From: Lysobacter sp. Root916
GTDB taxonomy: Bacteria; Pseudomonadota; Gammaproteobacteria; Xanthomonadales; Xanthomonadaceae
Reading direction: 5' to 3'
DNA: 64,000 nucleotides
Assembly (NCBI RefSeq): GCF_001429785.1
Contig: NZ_LMJF01000014.1
Coordinates: 265,323 to 329,322 of the forward strand
Made by a program: the position numbers and the translations under genes. Shown in pieces: positions 47,026 to 55,148 of the stretch; position 1 is the first letter of the stretch, and each line of letters begins with the position of its first letter. The notes below the pieces were generated by a model. It was not told the DNA's origin and searched no databases. It worked only from the letters and a program-made list of their open reading frames with translations.

Positions 47026-47452
47026 GGTCATCCTGTTGGTCGAAGACAACCCCGACGACGTCGAGCTGACCCGGCTCGCGTTCGAGGAGGCCAAGGTCGC
47101 CAACAAACTGGTGGTGGTCGGCGACGGCGCCGAGGCCCTGGACTACCTGTTCGCGCGCGGCCGCTACGCCGACCGCGACCCGGCCGACCTGCCCTCGATC
47201 GTGCTGCTGGACCTCAACCTTCCCAAGGTCGACGGTCGCGAAGTGCTGCAGGCGATCCGCGCCAACGAAGCCACCCGCACCCTGCCGGTGGTGGTGCTGA
47301 CCACCAGCACCGAACCCTTCGACGTCGAAGCCAGCTACGCCCTGGGCGTGAACAGTTACATCCAGAAGCCGGTGGATTTCGAGCAGTTCGTGTGGGCGGT
47401 GAAGCAGGTGGGCTTGTACTGGCTGGTGTTGAACCATCCGCGTACGCCTTGA
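47018..47452 (+). CDS. Rcp1-type single-domain response regulator
   Basis: 144 residues, receiver domain only. The acidic pair is in LLVEDNPDDVEL, the phospho-acceptor Asp in IVLLDLNLPKVDGREVL, the conserved Thr in VVVLTTSTEP and the Lys in YIQKPVDF. This type typically receives phosphate from phytochrome-like or PAS kinases and has no DNA-binding output. The partner kinase is immediately upstream and overlapping. Confidence 0.93.
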   Translation: MHKVILLVEDNPDDVELTRLAFEEAKVANKLVVVGDGAEALDYLFARGRYADRDPADLPSIVLLDLNLPKVDGREVLQAIRANEATRTLPVVVLTTSTEPFDVEASYALGVNSYIQKPVDFEQFVWAVKQVGLYWLVLNHPRTP

Positions 47453-47465
47453 CCTGGCACCCGCA

Positions 47466-48122
47466 TCACGGCCGGTTCCAGACCGGCCCATCGCTAACAT
47501 AAGCGGTCCAAACATCGGCTCCCATCTCCTGCGTCAAGCGCGCCACGATGGCCGTGGCGTCCTGCATGGACTCGGTCATCTTCCGTAGGAACGCGCTGCG
47601 TGGGACGGACACCAGGAGACCCGTGTCATCGCTGTCGGGGTCGCGCTGGTGTATCAACAGCCGATCGTCGGTGCCTTTGACGTCCAGCCTCCAGCCCTGA
47701 TCCTCGTCCCAGTACAGATCTCCCACGGCATCCGTCGCGATGGCGCCGGAAAAGCGGCGCATCTCCGACAGGGAGTCGTACCACGGGAAAGAAATGCTCA
47801 GCTTCTCCGCGGCGTTCGACAACCAAAGCCGCATCCAGAAATAGTGCCGAACATGATTGAAGTCCTTCGCATGACGTCGGGCGGCAGAGACGATTTGCCA
47901 GTAGTAGTCGGCCAGCTCCTTCTCGTGGCCCCGCGCCTCGGTCGTACGAACAATCGAGGCAAACTCCTGACGTAGCATCGGCGGTATCAGCTTCTCCACG
48001 AGATTTCGTTCGGAAAGGTCCGCGTGTCGATCGGGGCCGTAGTAGAAGTCATCGCGGATCAAGAAGCAGATCTCAGGTTCAAGCGAGTCGAGAACCATTG
48101 CGTTCAAATTACGAGATTCCAT
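47466..48122 (-). CDS. Uncharacterised cytoplasmic protein
   Basis: 218 residues starting MESRNLNAMVLDSLEPEICF. It has no signal peptide or membrane segment and is mixed alpha/beta by appearance. Aromatic-rich stretches include LADYYWQIVSAARRHAKDFNHVRHYFWMRLW, whose middle residues are helical, and GDLYWDEDQGWRLDVKG. I do not recognise a family. The base composition is visibly less G+C-rich than the flanking core genes, suggesting an acquired gene. It is convergent with the response regulator at 47452 (13-base gap). Confidence 0.65.
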   Translation of the reverse strand: MESRNLNAMVLDSLEPEICFLIRDDFYYGPDRHADLSERNLVEKLIPPMLRQEFASIVRTTEARGHEKELADYYWQIVSAARRHAKDFNHVRHYFWMRLWLSNAAEKLSISFPWYDSLSEMRRFSGAIATDAVGDLYWDEDQGWRLDVKGTDDRLLIHQRDPDSDDTGLLVSVPRSAFLRKMTESMQDATAIVARLTQEMGADVWTAYVSDGPVWNRP

Positions 48123-48214
48123 CCGGTTGTACCCAAGGCTTAAATGAAGCAGTTCTGCGAACGAGACCGCTGCGGTCTGGCAAGACGTCAGCCTTCGACG
48201 GGGCGCGACGAGTT

Positions 48215-48631
48215 TTAACCACGAAAGTCTCGCTGCCGGATTCGGCCTGGACTCGCTCCTAAAGCGTGAGACAGACCAGCGCCGTTGTCTGCCGATACGG
48301 GGGCAAGGCTTAGTTGCACATCGCGGAACCTAACGAACCACCCTCGGTCCGCCATGCATTTGAGCAGAGCTGCTCTGGCCACAGGAACGGCAGGACGACT
48401 TGGGGCGGTACCGGCCAGTTGCGCTACGCAGGCCTTGATATCGTTGCGTGCCGCGATCGCCCCGTTCCTGCATTCGTCTTGAGTAGGAAATGATTCGGCC
48501 TTGCCCCAGCACATGACTGCGATCTCATCACGAGGATTCACCAATAGCTGATGTGCGACGGCCCTGTAACGAGCGGCCGTTGTGCAGCCAGGAGCAATAA
48601 GCAGGACAACAAGAAGTAAGCTTAGGCGCAT
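48215..48631 (-). CDS. Lipoprotein, unknown function
   Basis: 138 residues starting MRLSLLLVVLLIAPGCTTAA; APGC is an acceptable lipobox with Cys16. The mature part has three further cysteines (VMCWGK, DECRNG, KACVAQ) plus LLKCMADRGWF, a pattern of small disulfide-bonded periplasmic lipoproteins. No family is recognised. Codon use looks less G+C-biased than in core genes, like its neighbours. Confidence 0.65.
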   Translation of the reverse strand: MRLSLLLVVLLIAPGCTTAARYRAVAHQLLVNPRDEIAVMCWGKAESFPTQDECRNGAIAARNDIKACVAQLAGTAPSRPAVPVARAALLKCMADRGWFVRFRDVQLSLAPVSADNGAGLSHALGASPGRIRQRDFRG

Positions 48632-48688
48632 GCGATCTGGCCCTCCAACAAAATGGCTACGCGATTCCGCGCCACGTGGATTGAGCGC

Positions 48689-49144
48689 TCAGCGGTCATG
48701 TACGTACTCCATAGGCACGTACACCAAGCCATTCTTCGATTGCGGACCGTCCTTGGCGACGAAACCAAAACGCTGATAGACGGGAATGGCAGGCAGAGAC
48801 GAGTTGACCATGAACTTGTCGCTGCCGGATTCGGACTTGGCGCGCTCCCAAAGCGAGCGGGCGATGCCTCGCCCATGAGCGTCCTCACGAACGAACAGAT
48901 GGTAGAGATGGAAACCCTCGCGCAGGGCGATCACGCCCAGAATTCCGTCGGCGCCTTCCGCGATGTAGTAGCGGTAACTGGCCGCCGCGATGCGCTCGGC
49001 GGTGGCGGCCGGCGTAAGCGTCGCCAGAAAAACGGCGGCTTCCGGCGGCGGCGGATCTTCCAGGTAATGGTGGGCCCAGCCCGTGATCAACCCGCTGATC
49101 TCGTCGGAATCGCCTACGTTGGCTGGGCGGATTTGGAAGCTCAT
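48689..49144 (-). CDS. GNAT family N-acetyltransferase
   Basis: 151 residues from ATG 49144 (MSFQIRPANVGDSDEISGL); ATG 49153 would add three residues. The acetyl-CoA site reads LYHLFVREDAHGRGIARSLWERA, the RxxGxG-type motif A, and VYQRFGFVAKDG is the usual C-terminal motif B. It should acetylate an amine, substrate unknown. It lies 67 bases downstream of an exported-protein gene on the same strand. Confidence 0.88.
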   Translation of the reverse strand: MSFQIRPANVGDSDEISGLITGWAHHYLEDPPPPEAAVFLATLTPAATAERIAAASYRYYIAEGADGILGVIALREGFHLYHLFVREDAHGRGIARSLWERAKSESGSDKFMVNSSLPAIPVYQRFGFVAKDGPQSKNGLVYVPMEYVHDR

Positions 49145-49215
49145 GGCAGACATTGAACGGTTGGGCTGAGTGGATCCGCGGAGGATTCCGCGTGAATGGG
49201 GCGCAGGGTCGGATT

Positions 49216-49611
49216 TCAATACTCGGCGACCGAGGATTCCTGGCGCGGATCGCCGAGCAGGAAGACATCGCCATTCGTCGCGGCGATGCTACCGGTGCCT
49301 AGGCTGCGTATCTCCCATTGCCAGGTGTCGTAGCGGGTCTTGAACATGCCGCGCGCGGAGCAAGGGCCGTACAGAAAGAAGTCGTGCTGCTGGCGCCCTG
49401 AAATAACCACGGCCTTGTTGAAGAAGGCACGAGCGCGCGCCCGGGTCATCACGAACGTCTCGCAACCTTCGCCCTTCGGACCGATGCCGTTCTCCTCCAC
49501 GACGATCTCGGTGATGGGCCCGACGGGCGTCGACGAGGCGCCGAGCGGAAGCACCAGCAGAGGCAGCAAGCATGCGGCAGCCATGCCGGGAAAACGCAGC
49601 TGTCTGCTCAT
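49216..49611 (-). CDS. Exported protein, unknown function
   Basis: 131 residues from ATG 49611, which overlaps the thioesterase stop codon (ATGA). There is a signal peptide (MAAACLLPLLVLPLGASS, cleavage near residue 27). The mature protein has two cysteines (GEGCETFV and GPCSARG) and ends EIRSLGTGSIAATNGDVFLLG...SSVAEY. No family is recognised. Translational coupling to the thioesterase gene suggests a small operon. Confidence 0.68.
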   Translation of the reverse strand: MSRQLRFPGMAAACLLPLLVLPLGASSTPVGPITEIVVEENGIGPKGEGCETFVMTRARARAFFNKAVVISGRQQHDFFLYGPCSARGMFKTRYDTWQWEIRSLGTGSIAATNGDVFLLGDPRQESSVAEY

Positions 49612-50033
49612 CGGGCGTGTCCTGCGACGTTGATTATGGTGGCCTGCATCACCGCGACGGTCTCGCGGCGCGAACCCAACTCGCCGACCATTTCGCCCTG
49701 ACACACCGTCAGGGTCTTGCCCGCCTTCGTCACCTTGCCGATCGCCAGGAACCGGTCGGCTAGGGCGGGACGCACGAAGTTGATCTTGAACTCGACGGTA
49801 AGCACATCGAGCCCGGCGGGCGCGACGGTCAACGCCGCGTAGCCGCAAGCGCTGTCGAGCACGCTGGTCAATGCGCCGGCATGGATATAGCCGTGTTGCT
49901 GGGACAGTTCCGGGCGTGGCAGCAGCGCGATCTGCACCTCGCCCTCGTTCACTACGACCAACCGCGCGCCCAAGGTAGCCATCAATCCTTGGGCGGAGAA
50001 GCTGGCGGCGATGTGTTCACGAAGCTCGGACAC
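49608..50033 (-). CDS. PaaI-type hotdog thioesterase
   Basis: 141 residues from GTG 50033, chosen because AAGGAGA lies ten bases upstream; the frame is open further upstream without a better start. QQHGYIHAGALTSVLDSACGYAA is the hotdog-fold helix with the active-site region of PaaI-like acyl-CoA thioesterases, preceded by LLPRPELS. It hydrolyses acyl-CoA thioesters, probably housekeeping removal of dead-end CoA esters. The gene continues directly into the exported-protein gene at 49611. Confidence 0.88.
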   Translation of the reverse strand: MSELREHIAASFSAQGLMATLGARLVVVNEGEVQIALLPRPELSQQHGYIHAGALTSVLDSACGYAALTVAPAGLDVLTVEFKINFVRPALADRFLAIGKVTKAGKTLTVCQGEMVGELGSRRETVAVMQATIINVAGHAR

Positions 50034-50046
50034 AAACAGGGTCTCC

Positions 50047-50397
50047 TTACCAGGCGACACTCGAAGCCAGGTCGCCTTTGGGTGCGGCGATGTACACGCT
50101 ATATGCGGCATAGGTGAACATGGCAGCGATGATCGAGGAAAGCAGAAGCATGACCCGGAATCTAGCCGGATGCTCCTCGCGATTGAATCTCGCCCGCCAG
50201 GACCGATCCAACGCGTATCCGGTAACGGCCTGAGTCAACATGGGGATGAAGCCAGCTGCAGCGACAAGCACCGCGGACCATTCCCGGCTCAGTCCCAGGA
50301 AGCCGCCAAGGATGGCGCCGGTAAAGAAAAGCGCTACAAACAGGAAAAAGGCCCACAGGAATGACTTGCCTTGCAAATTGGGATTTGGACCAGACAT
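50047..50397 (-). CDS. Small three-helix membrane protein
   Basis: 116 residues. Membrane segments are at about 13-34 (FLWAFFLFVALFFTGAILGG), 40-60 and 83-103, with a basic loop (DRSWRARFNREEHPARFR) between the last two. It lies 13 bases upstream of the thioesterase start and is probably in the same transcript. No family is recognised. Confidence 0.72.
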   Translation of the reverse strand: MSGPNPNLQGKSFLWAFFLFVALFFTGAILGGFLGLSREWSAVLVAAAGFIPMLTQAVTGYALDRSWRARFNREEHPARFRVMLLLSSIIAAMFTYAAYSVYIAAPKGDLASSVAW

Positions 50398-50518
50398 GGC
50401 GGCCTAACGAATTGAATATGTCGCCCCGCACAGGGCGGTCGAGATCGCGCGTTCGATACCGAATGGAGACGAGTCAGGACGGAGCTTTCTTCTGCGTCTC
50501 GATGCGGACTTAACTCCC

Positions 50519-51382
50519 TTACATTTCGATGTTCGGTAACCGTGCGAGCCAGGCAGCGACCTTGGGGCGCATCTCATGCTCCGCATACAGCATATCGCCC
50601 CCTCCGGGTCGATACTGAGCCAGCTCATTCGCGAGCTCCTGAAGCGCATGATCCGCACAGAACTCGGTTGCGATAAGTCCCTCTATCTCCTGGGCCAATC
50701 CTAGAGACGGGAATGTTTGGCGGAGGAACTCTTCAAACAGCGATTTGAGCCTTTCTCGCCGTTGGTCCGACGACGGGTCCACGGAAGTCGAATTCTTCGC
50801 TGGAGACTCAGGCCGCGTCGTAGTCCGTGCGCCCATGGCGTTCTTTCGAACATCGCCAGACGCGCCCACCCTCTTGAGCCGCGCGCGAACGATACGCAGA
50901 TGCAGGATCGGATAGACGTTGAACGCGATCTGCACCGCCGCGAACAAGGTCGCCTCCGCCAGGTAGCCGCGCGCCCCGACGTAGACGATGTACGGAGTGA
51001 ACAGCAACGCCGCCCAGAAGTGGGTGGCCTCTGCGGACTCGGCTTTCGCCTGCACCGCCGCCAGGCTGCGCTTACCGCCCAGCCGGTACACGGAGGCGTT
51101 CAAGTACCGAAGCGGTGTATTTCGCAGCAGGCTGCCGAAGCGGTGCACGCCCAGTCGCCGATACAGCGGCGCCGTGGCCGACGCCGGATCGACATCGCGC
51201 AGGGCCGCGGGCATGCGCAGCGCGAACAAGGGTTCGGCGACTTTCGCCAAGCCCATGAAATAGAACATCAGCAACAGGCCCAGCCAGGGCGAGTCGAAAC
51301 CGATGACGTCGGCCAACAGAAAGAAGGAGACCGCGAAGAAGACCGCAACGAGTACCAACTTAGCCATGCCGCGCCGAAGCAT
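50519..51382 (-). CDS. Membrane protein, CrtO-acyltransferase-like N-part with extra C-terminal domain
   Basis: 287 residues. The first 175 have four hydrophobic segments and motifs recalling the small glycosyl-diaponeurosporenoate acyltransferase (CrtO) family: LYRRLGVHRFGSLL, EATHFWA and FNVYPILHLRIVRARLKRV. That assignment is tentative. After a Ser/Thr-rich linker (about 178-200) a soluble region of about 85 residues follows (RRERLKSLFEEFLRQTFPS and on), with no family recognised. ATG 51367 is an alternative start. The second domain could be a fusion. Confidence 0.6.
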   Translation of the reverse strand: MLRRGMAKLVLVAVFFAVSFFLLADVIGFDSPWLGLLLMFYFMGLAKVAEPLFALRMPAALRDVDPASATAPLYRRLGVHRFGSLLRNTPLRYLNASVYRLGGKRSLAAVQAKAESAEATHFWAALLFTPYIVYVGARGYLAEATLFAAVQIAFNVYPILHLRIVRARLKRVGASGDVRKNAMGARTTTRPESPAKNSTSVDPSSDQRRERLKSLFEEFLRQTFPSLGLAQEIEGLIATEFCADHALQELANELAQYRPGGGDMLYAEHEMRPKVAAWLARLPNIEM

Positions 51383-51439
51383 TCAAGCCGACTCCTTGCC
51401 GATGGATCTATGCCGGACGCGTGCCGTAGCGGCGCGGGC

Positions 51440-52129
51440 TCATGCCGAGACGCCGAACAGCGCACCCACGCCAGCGGTCAAACCCATGGCCAGCATGCCC
51501 CAGAAGGAAACGCGCAGTACAGAGGTGAGCACCGGTGCGCCGCCGGTACGCGCGGCGAGCAGGCCCAGCAAGGCGAGGAAGAACAGCGAGCTGCCGGCAA
51601 GGCCCCACATCAGCCAGGCCCTGGGAAGGATCAGCACGGTCAACAAGGGCAGGGCCGCGCCCGCGGCGAAGGTGCCGGCGGAAGCGAAGGCCGCCTGGAC
51701 CGGTTTGGCCGCCAAGGTATCGGATATGCCCAGCTCGTCTCGACCATGCGCGCCCAATGCATCGTGGGCCATCAGTTGGGTGGCGACGCGGGAGGCCAAA
51801 GAGCGGTCCAGTCCGCGTTTGACGTAGATCGACACCAGCTCCTCGAGCTCCTGCTCGGGATTGTCGTCCAGCTCCTTGCGCTCGCGCGCCAGATCCGCGC
51901 GCTCGGTGTCGGCTTGCGAGCTCACCGACACGTACTCGCCGGCGGCCATGGACATGGCGCCGGCGACCAGGCCGGCGACGCCCGCGACCAAGATGGCGCG
52001 GGTATCGGCGCCGGCGGCCGCGACGCCCAGCACCAGGCTGGCCGTGGACACGATGCCGTCGTTGGCGCCGAGCACGGCGGCGCGTAGCCAGCCGGTTCGC
52101 TGCGTTCGATGTCGTTCGCTATGTCTCAT
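51440..52129 (-). CDS. VIT1/CCC1-family transporter (iron or manganese)
   Basis: 229 residues. GANDGIVSTASLVLGVAAAG in helix 1 and GLVAGAMSMAAGEYVSVSSQ in helix 2 are the family's hallmark sequences. A cytoplasmic Glu-rich loop (QADTERADLARERKELDDNP and on) binds metal in plant VIT1, and three further membrane segments follow. It is expected to move Fe(II) or Mn(II) out of the cytoplasm. It is upstream of, and on the same strand as, the CrtO-like gene. Confidence 0.9.
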   Translation of the reverse strand: MRHSERHRTQRTGWLRAAVLGANDGIVSTASLVLGVAAAGADTRAILVAGVAGLVAGAMSMAAGEYVSVSSQADTERADLARERKELDDNPEQELEELVSIYVKRGLDRSLASRVATQLMAHDALGAHGRDELGISDTLAAKPVQAAFASAGTFAAGAALPLLTVLILPRAWLMWGLAGSSLFFLALLGLLAARTGGAPVLTSVLRVSFWGMLAMGLTAGVGALFGVSA

Positions 52130-52461
52130 GCGGCCTCACCGGGCGGTGGAAGGTGGGTTGCGACGCGGATGCGAGCGGGTGCGAGCCGATAAACCGTACG
52201 GTCCTGGCGAACCTCGGCCCGCGCCTGCGGCAAGCGCCAATCCGGCCAGCCGACTCTACGCGCGCCCGCAGCTTCTTGCTCGCGATCCGCGATGGCCAGA
52301 CGCGATCGGTCTCCACGCAGACCCGGCCGCAAGGCTTGGCAAGACCCAACCGCCGGACTGTTGCGGCCTGCCCGCGAGACCCGACGTTGCCCCATCGTCG
52401 GTGGCTGCGGCCATGCCCAGTCGAACCGAACGACCCGGCCGCTTCCATCAGAACGCGCGCG
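52130..52461. other. Gene-free interval
   Basis: 332 bases with no gene I can support. Open frames on both strands are Arg/Pro-rich with no initiation signal. I see no clear repeat, terminator or promoter. Confidence 0.55.
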
Positions 52462-52734
52462 CTACGGCTCCGGCGGCGCCACCAAGGCATGCAGTATCAG
52501 CTTGACCACCAAGGCCGCGCGCGACAGCAGCAACAGGACCCCGGTTACCAGCGTCGATGTGGCCGCGGAGTCCCCCGAGGTCATATGGCTGTCCCAGTAC
52601 GACCCGGCCAAACCGAACAGCAGAAAGACAGCGCCCAGGCCCAGGAACGCGCAGCTGCTCAGGATCGAAAGCCAAACGGGCAGACGAAAGAACAGCGATC
52701 CCCAGGCGGCGATAACGAGCAGGACATAGACCAC
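52462..52734 (-). CDS. Small membrane protein
   Basis: 90 residues from GTG 52734, preceded by CAGGAG at the right distance. The frame extends upstream, but that part overlaps the neighbouring gene and is Arg-rich. Hydrophobic segments are at about 3-18 (YVLLVIAAWGSLFFRL), 22-42 and 62-82. Unknown family. It starts 13 bases after the stop of the small upstream gene, so co-transcription is likely. Confidence 0.6.
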   Translation of the reverse strand: MVYVLLVIAAWGSLFFRLPVWLSILSSCAFLGLGAVFLLFGLAGSYWDSHMTSGDSAATSTLVTGVLLLLSRAALVVKLILHALVAPPEP

Positions 52735-52747
52735 GCCGGCGCTCCTG

Positions 52748-52987
52748 TCACGGTTCCAGGATCTGGACGAGATCGCTGTGCCGCAGCGCCTCATCGACCA
52801 GTCGCCGGAACGCCACCGCGGCGATCGCGGGATCGACCAGGTGATCTATGAAGTAGTAGCCATCCGCTTCAAGCTCGTAGCCGTAGATCGCCCCCGCGGC
52901 GTCGGCCGCCGTCGGCAATCTGCCTGCCACCGCGGAGTGGTCGTAGCGCGGGGGTACCTCGAACCGGATCTTGTATTCGATGCCCAT
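52748..52987 (-). CDS. Small cytoplasmic protein, unknown
   Basis: 79 residues starting MGIEYKIRFEVPPRYDHSAV, with GAGGGATTGC as a likely ribosome-binding site. It is mixed alpha/beta with a Tyr-rich centre (IYGYELEADGYYFIDHLVDP) and ends AAVAFRRLVDEALRHSDLVQILEP. No membrane segment and no family recognised. It lies in a cluster of four small leftward genes. Confidence 0.65.
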   Translation of the reverse strand: MGIEYKIRFEVPPRYDHSAVAGRLPTAADAAGAIYGYELEADGYYFIDHLVDPAIAAVAFRRLVDEALRHSDLVQILEP

Positions 52988-53091
52988 GCAATCCCTCGCT
53001 GGTCGCGCTTGCTTGTCCACGGACCCTCCTGGCGTGCGGCTAGGGCGCTGGCCGGATCGGCGTACCTGCCCATCGGCCCGCGCGTGCACGC

Positions 53092-53346
53092 TTACCTTCT
53101 GAAATCCGTGCGCTGCTCGAGCTGATAGATCGCGTCCTGCACATCCTCGAGCTTGGCGTTCAACACCGCCTGCGCGTCGTACAGGCCACGGTTGTAGTAG
53201 TACGCGCCCAACTCCTTGGAAAAGAAGTCGAGCAGGAACTCGGCGTCGAACTGGCCGATCTGCTGATTGAGTTCCTCGGAGAAGTAGCCCTGGATCTTGC
53301 GGACGACGATCGCCTTCTCTTCCTTACTGAACGTGATATCGGACAT
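53092..53346 (-). CDS. DUF2164 family protein
   Basis: 84 residues starting MSDITFSKEEKAIVVRKIQG and continuing YFSEELNQQIGQFDAEFLLDFFSKELG, with YYYNRGLYDAQ in the centre. These are the characteristic motifs of DUF2164, small cytoplasmic proteins of unknown function. The length matches the family. Confidence 0.88.
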   Translation of the reverse strand: MSDITFSKEEKAIVVRKIQGYFSEELNQQIGQFDAEFLLDFFSKELGAYYYNRGLYDAQAVLNAKLEDVQDAIYQLEQRTDFRR

Positions 53347-53424
53347 GGGGTTTGCGCGCCCTGGAACTCGATCTATGCGAAAACTTGCAGCGACGATGCT
53401 TCGCACTCCTGGCCGGCGGAAACG

Positions 53425-53871
53425 TCACGGCTGGCATGCCACTGCGATGGATTTGATCGTCTCGCCTTCGGCGGCGATCTCAAGCCAACAGTCGAAATCG
53501 GTAGCGTAGTACTCGTAGAACTGTCCCGTCTCCCGGTTCGCCACGATGGGCGCCCCGTATAGGGATCGCATCTTGTCCAGCCTATCGCCGGGGCACAGGC
53601 GCATCGGTGTGCAGCCCTTGCGGTGGTCGCTATACAAGCCAGCGACCACGCCATCGCTAAAGGACACCCGCAGGTTCGGGTAGTGGTAGTCGAGATCGAT
53701 GAAGTCCGTCTGCGGCTGTTGACGCAACGGCTTTCCGAGTGTCTTCGTTACCTCGCTGGTGGTCGCGCCCACCGCAATGCCGCCCAGCGAGATTTCGCTG
53801 CCGGCGACTTCGCCCTCGAACGCGAACGCGGAAGCAGGCGCCAGGAGCAGGCAGAGCCAAAGCATCCGCAT
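53425..53871 (-). CDS. Exported protein, unknown function
   Basis: 148 residues from ATG 53871 (an in-frame ATG at 53865 is also possible), with a signal peptide (MLWLCLLLAPASAFAFEGEV, cleavage near residues 17-19). The mature part carries VGATTSEVTKTLGKPLRQ, resembling the SmpA/BamE-like pattern in which a helix is followed by an LG.P turn, and has cysteines at GCTPMRLCPG and FDCWLE. It starts 10 bases after the upstream dioxygenase stop and is probably co-transcribed with it. Confidence 0.65.
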   Translation of the reverse strand: MRMLWLCLLLAPASAFAFEGEVAGSEISLGGIAVGATTSEVTKTLGKPLRQQPQTDFIDLDYHYPNLRVSFSDGVVAGLYSDHRKGCTPMRLCPGDRLDKMRSLYGAPIVANRETGQFYEYYATDFDCWLEIAAEGETIKSIAVACQP

Positions 53872-53881
53872 CCCGCGCACC

Positions 53882-54607
53882 TCAGCCACCTCCATACAAG
53901 CGTTCCGCCCGCTGAAACAGAATCCAGCTCGTCGCGATGTACTTGTCTCCACCCTTGGGCCGATTGCCGCGATGGGTGTGGGTGAAGGCGGCCGGGGCGA
54001 TCAGCAGATCGCCGGTGCGCGGGGCGATCTTGCGCTGCTGGTACAGGAACTCGGTCTCGCCCTGTTCGAAGCCGTCGTTGAGGTAGATCGTCCACAGCAG
54101 GTGGCGATGCAGGGTCTCGGCATTGGCGTCGCGCGGGAACAACTCGCAATGCCAATACGGATAGCCGCCGCGATCGGCGGTGTAGCGCTGCAGGTTGATC
54201 GCGCCCGGGCGCAGCACCGCCTGCACCACCGGGGCCAGGGTGGCGTCGTCCATCGCGGTCAAGCGTTCGCTGGTGAGGCGGTGGCGGCCCTGGCCGTCGG
54301 CGCCCGGCACTTCCAGCATCAGCGGCGCGATCAGGGTGTGGGGGTAGCGGCGCAGGTAATGCAGCAGGCCGGCGAACACGGCGTTGTTCAATGCGGCCTC
54401 GGCGTCGCGCCATTCCTCGCGGCCGGAGATGGTCAGGTCGCGACTGTCCTTGAGCTCGGGCATCACGCCGCCGCCGACCCGGCCCGGCGCGACGGCGCCG
54501 CTGGCATTGAAACGCTGCAGCAGGGCGGCGCAGGCGGCGCGGTCCAGCACCTGCGGGTAGACCTCGATGAAGTCGTGGATGGCGTCCTGCGGCGGGGCCT
54601 CGGTCAT
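53882..54607 (-). CDS. 2-oxoglutarate/Fe(II)-dependent dioxygenase
   Basis: 241 residues starting MTEAPPQDAIHDFIEVYPQV. The prolyl-4-hydroxylase-like core has YWHCELFPRD, supplying the first His and an acidic ligand (Glu rather than the usual Asp), then LLWTIYLNDGFEQGETEFLYQ and AFTHTHRGN with the distal His, and a basic residue beyond for 2-oxoglutarate. HxE in place of HxD is uncommon but tolerated. The substrate is unknown; related proteins hydroxylate proteins or small metabolites. Confidence 0.85.
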   Translation of the reverse strand: MTEAPPQDAIHDFIEVYPQVLDRAACAALLQRFNASGAVAPGRVGGGVMPELKDSRDLTISGREEWRDAEAALNNAVFAGLLHYLRRYPHTLIAPLMLEVPGADGQGRHRLTSERLTAMDDATLAPVVQAVLRPGAINLQRYTADRGGYPYWHCELFPRDANAETLHRHLLWTIYLNDGFEQGETEFLYQQRKIAPRTGDLLIAPAAFTHTHRGNRPKGGDKYIATSWILFQRAERLYGGG

Positions 54608-54943
54608 GCGGCGTCTCTACGCAATGCGGCGGGAAAGCGGCCATCCTCGCACGCTCAATCGGCGTTGCAAAAACGCAACCTCGCCTGCTCAGGCAGGTGT
54701 GCGCGGCGTGAGGACGCCAGGCCTCGCTGTTCCCTGGTGAAAGCCCCCAGACGGCGCCGGCGCAACGCCATTTCAAGTTGCAGCGACGAAACATTTATGC
54801 GGTCCGATGCCGGCACCCGCCGCCCGCCGCGCGGAAAAACATCGTCGAATCAATCGCTTGAGCGATTGGCACGAAGCTGGCTTGGGTAGATATCGTCCCC
54901 CTGCGCCGTCCGCGCGTCGGGACCGTCCCCCGACGGAGTCCGC
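54608..54943. other. Gene-free interval upstream of the receptor remnant
   Basis: No gene is seen. It lies between the start of the leftward dioxygenase gene and a rightward open frame at 54944, so promoters for both are expected. I find no strong hexamer pair, but CGACGGAG before 54944 is a fair ribosome-binding site. Confidence 0.45.
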
Positions 54944-55147
54944 CATGCCCGCTACCCCCTCCCCCCGCAGCCTCATCCGGCGCCGTCCGCAGCGGACCGC
55001 GACTGCGATGTTGGCGTCCGCGCTGGCCTGGTAAGACGTTCCCCCGAGGGCGCAGCAGACGCCCGCGCCGGAGAAGAGTGGCGCGGGCGTCGAAGACCCG
55101 AACACGATCGTCGCGCGCACCGCGGCCGCGCGTCGCCGCTCGCGGCA
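54944..55147 (+). pseudogene. Remnant N-terminus of a TonB-dependent receptor gene
   Basis: ATG 54944 encodes MPATPSPRSLIRRRPQRTAT followed by AMLASALAW, a basic N-region and signal-peptide core, then a TAA at 55031-55033. Reading on in the same frame gives AQQTPAPEKSGAG and VEDPNTIVARTAA, which looks like the mature N-terminus and TonB box of a TonB-dependent receptor (compare AQ...PNTIVVTG). The remaining receptor is absent; the convergent sigma-54 regulator begins at once. I infer a truncated, stop-interrupted pseudogene. Confidence 0.45.
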
Positions 55148-55148
55148 T

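Noticed and set aside
48661..48690. GCCACGTGGA considered as a fifth parS site
   Set aside because: Only the central CCACGTGG matches; the GTT and AAC arms are missing.
52119..52490. 123-codon leftward frame between two membrane-protein genes
   Set aside because: Arg/Ser-rich with no ribosome-binding site or hydrophobic segment; overlaps the start of the VIT1-like gene.
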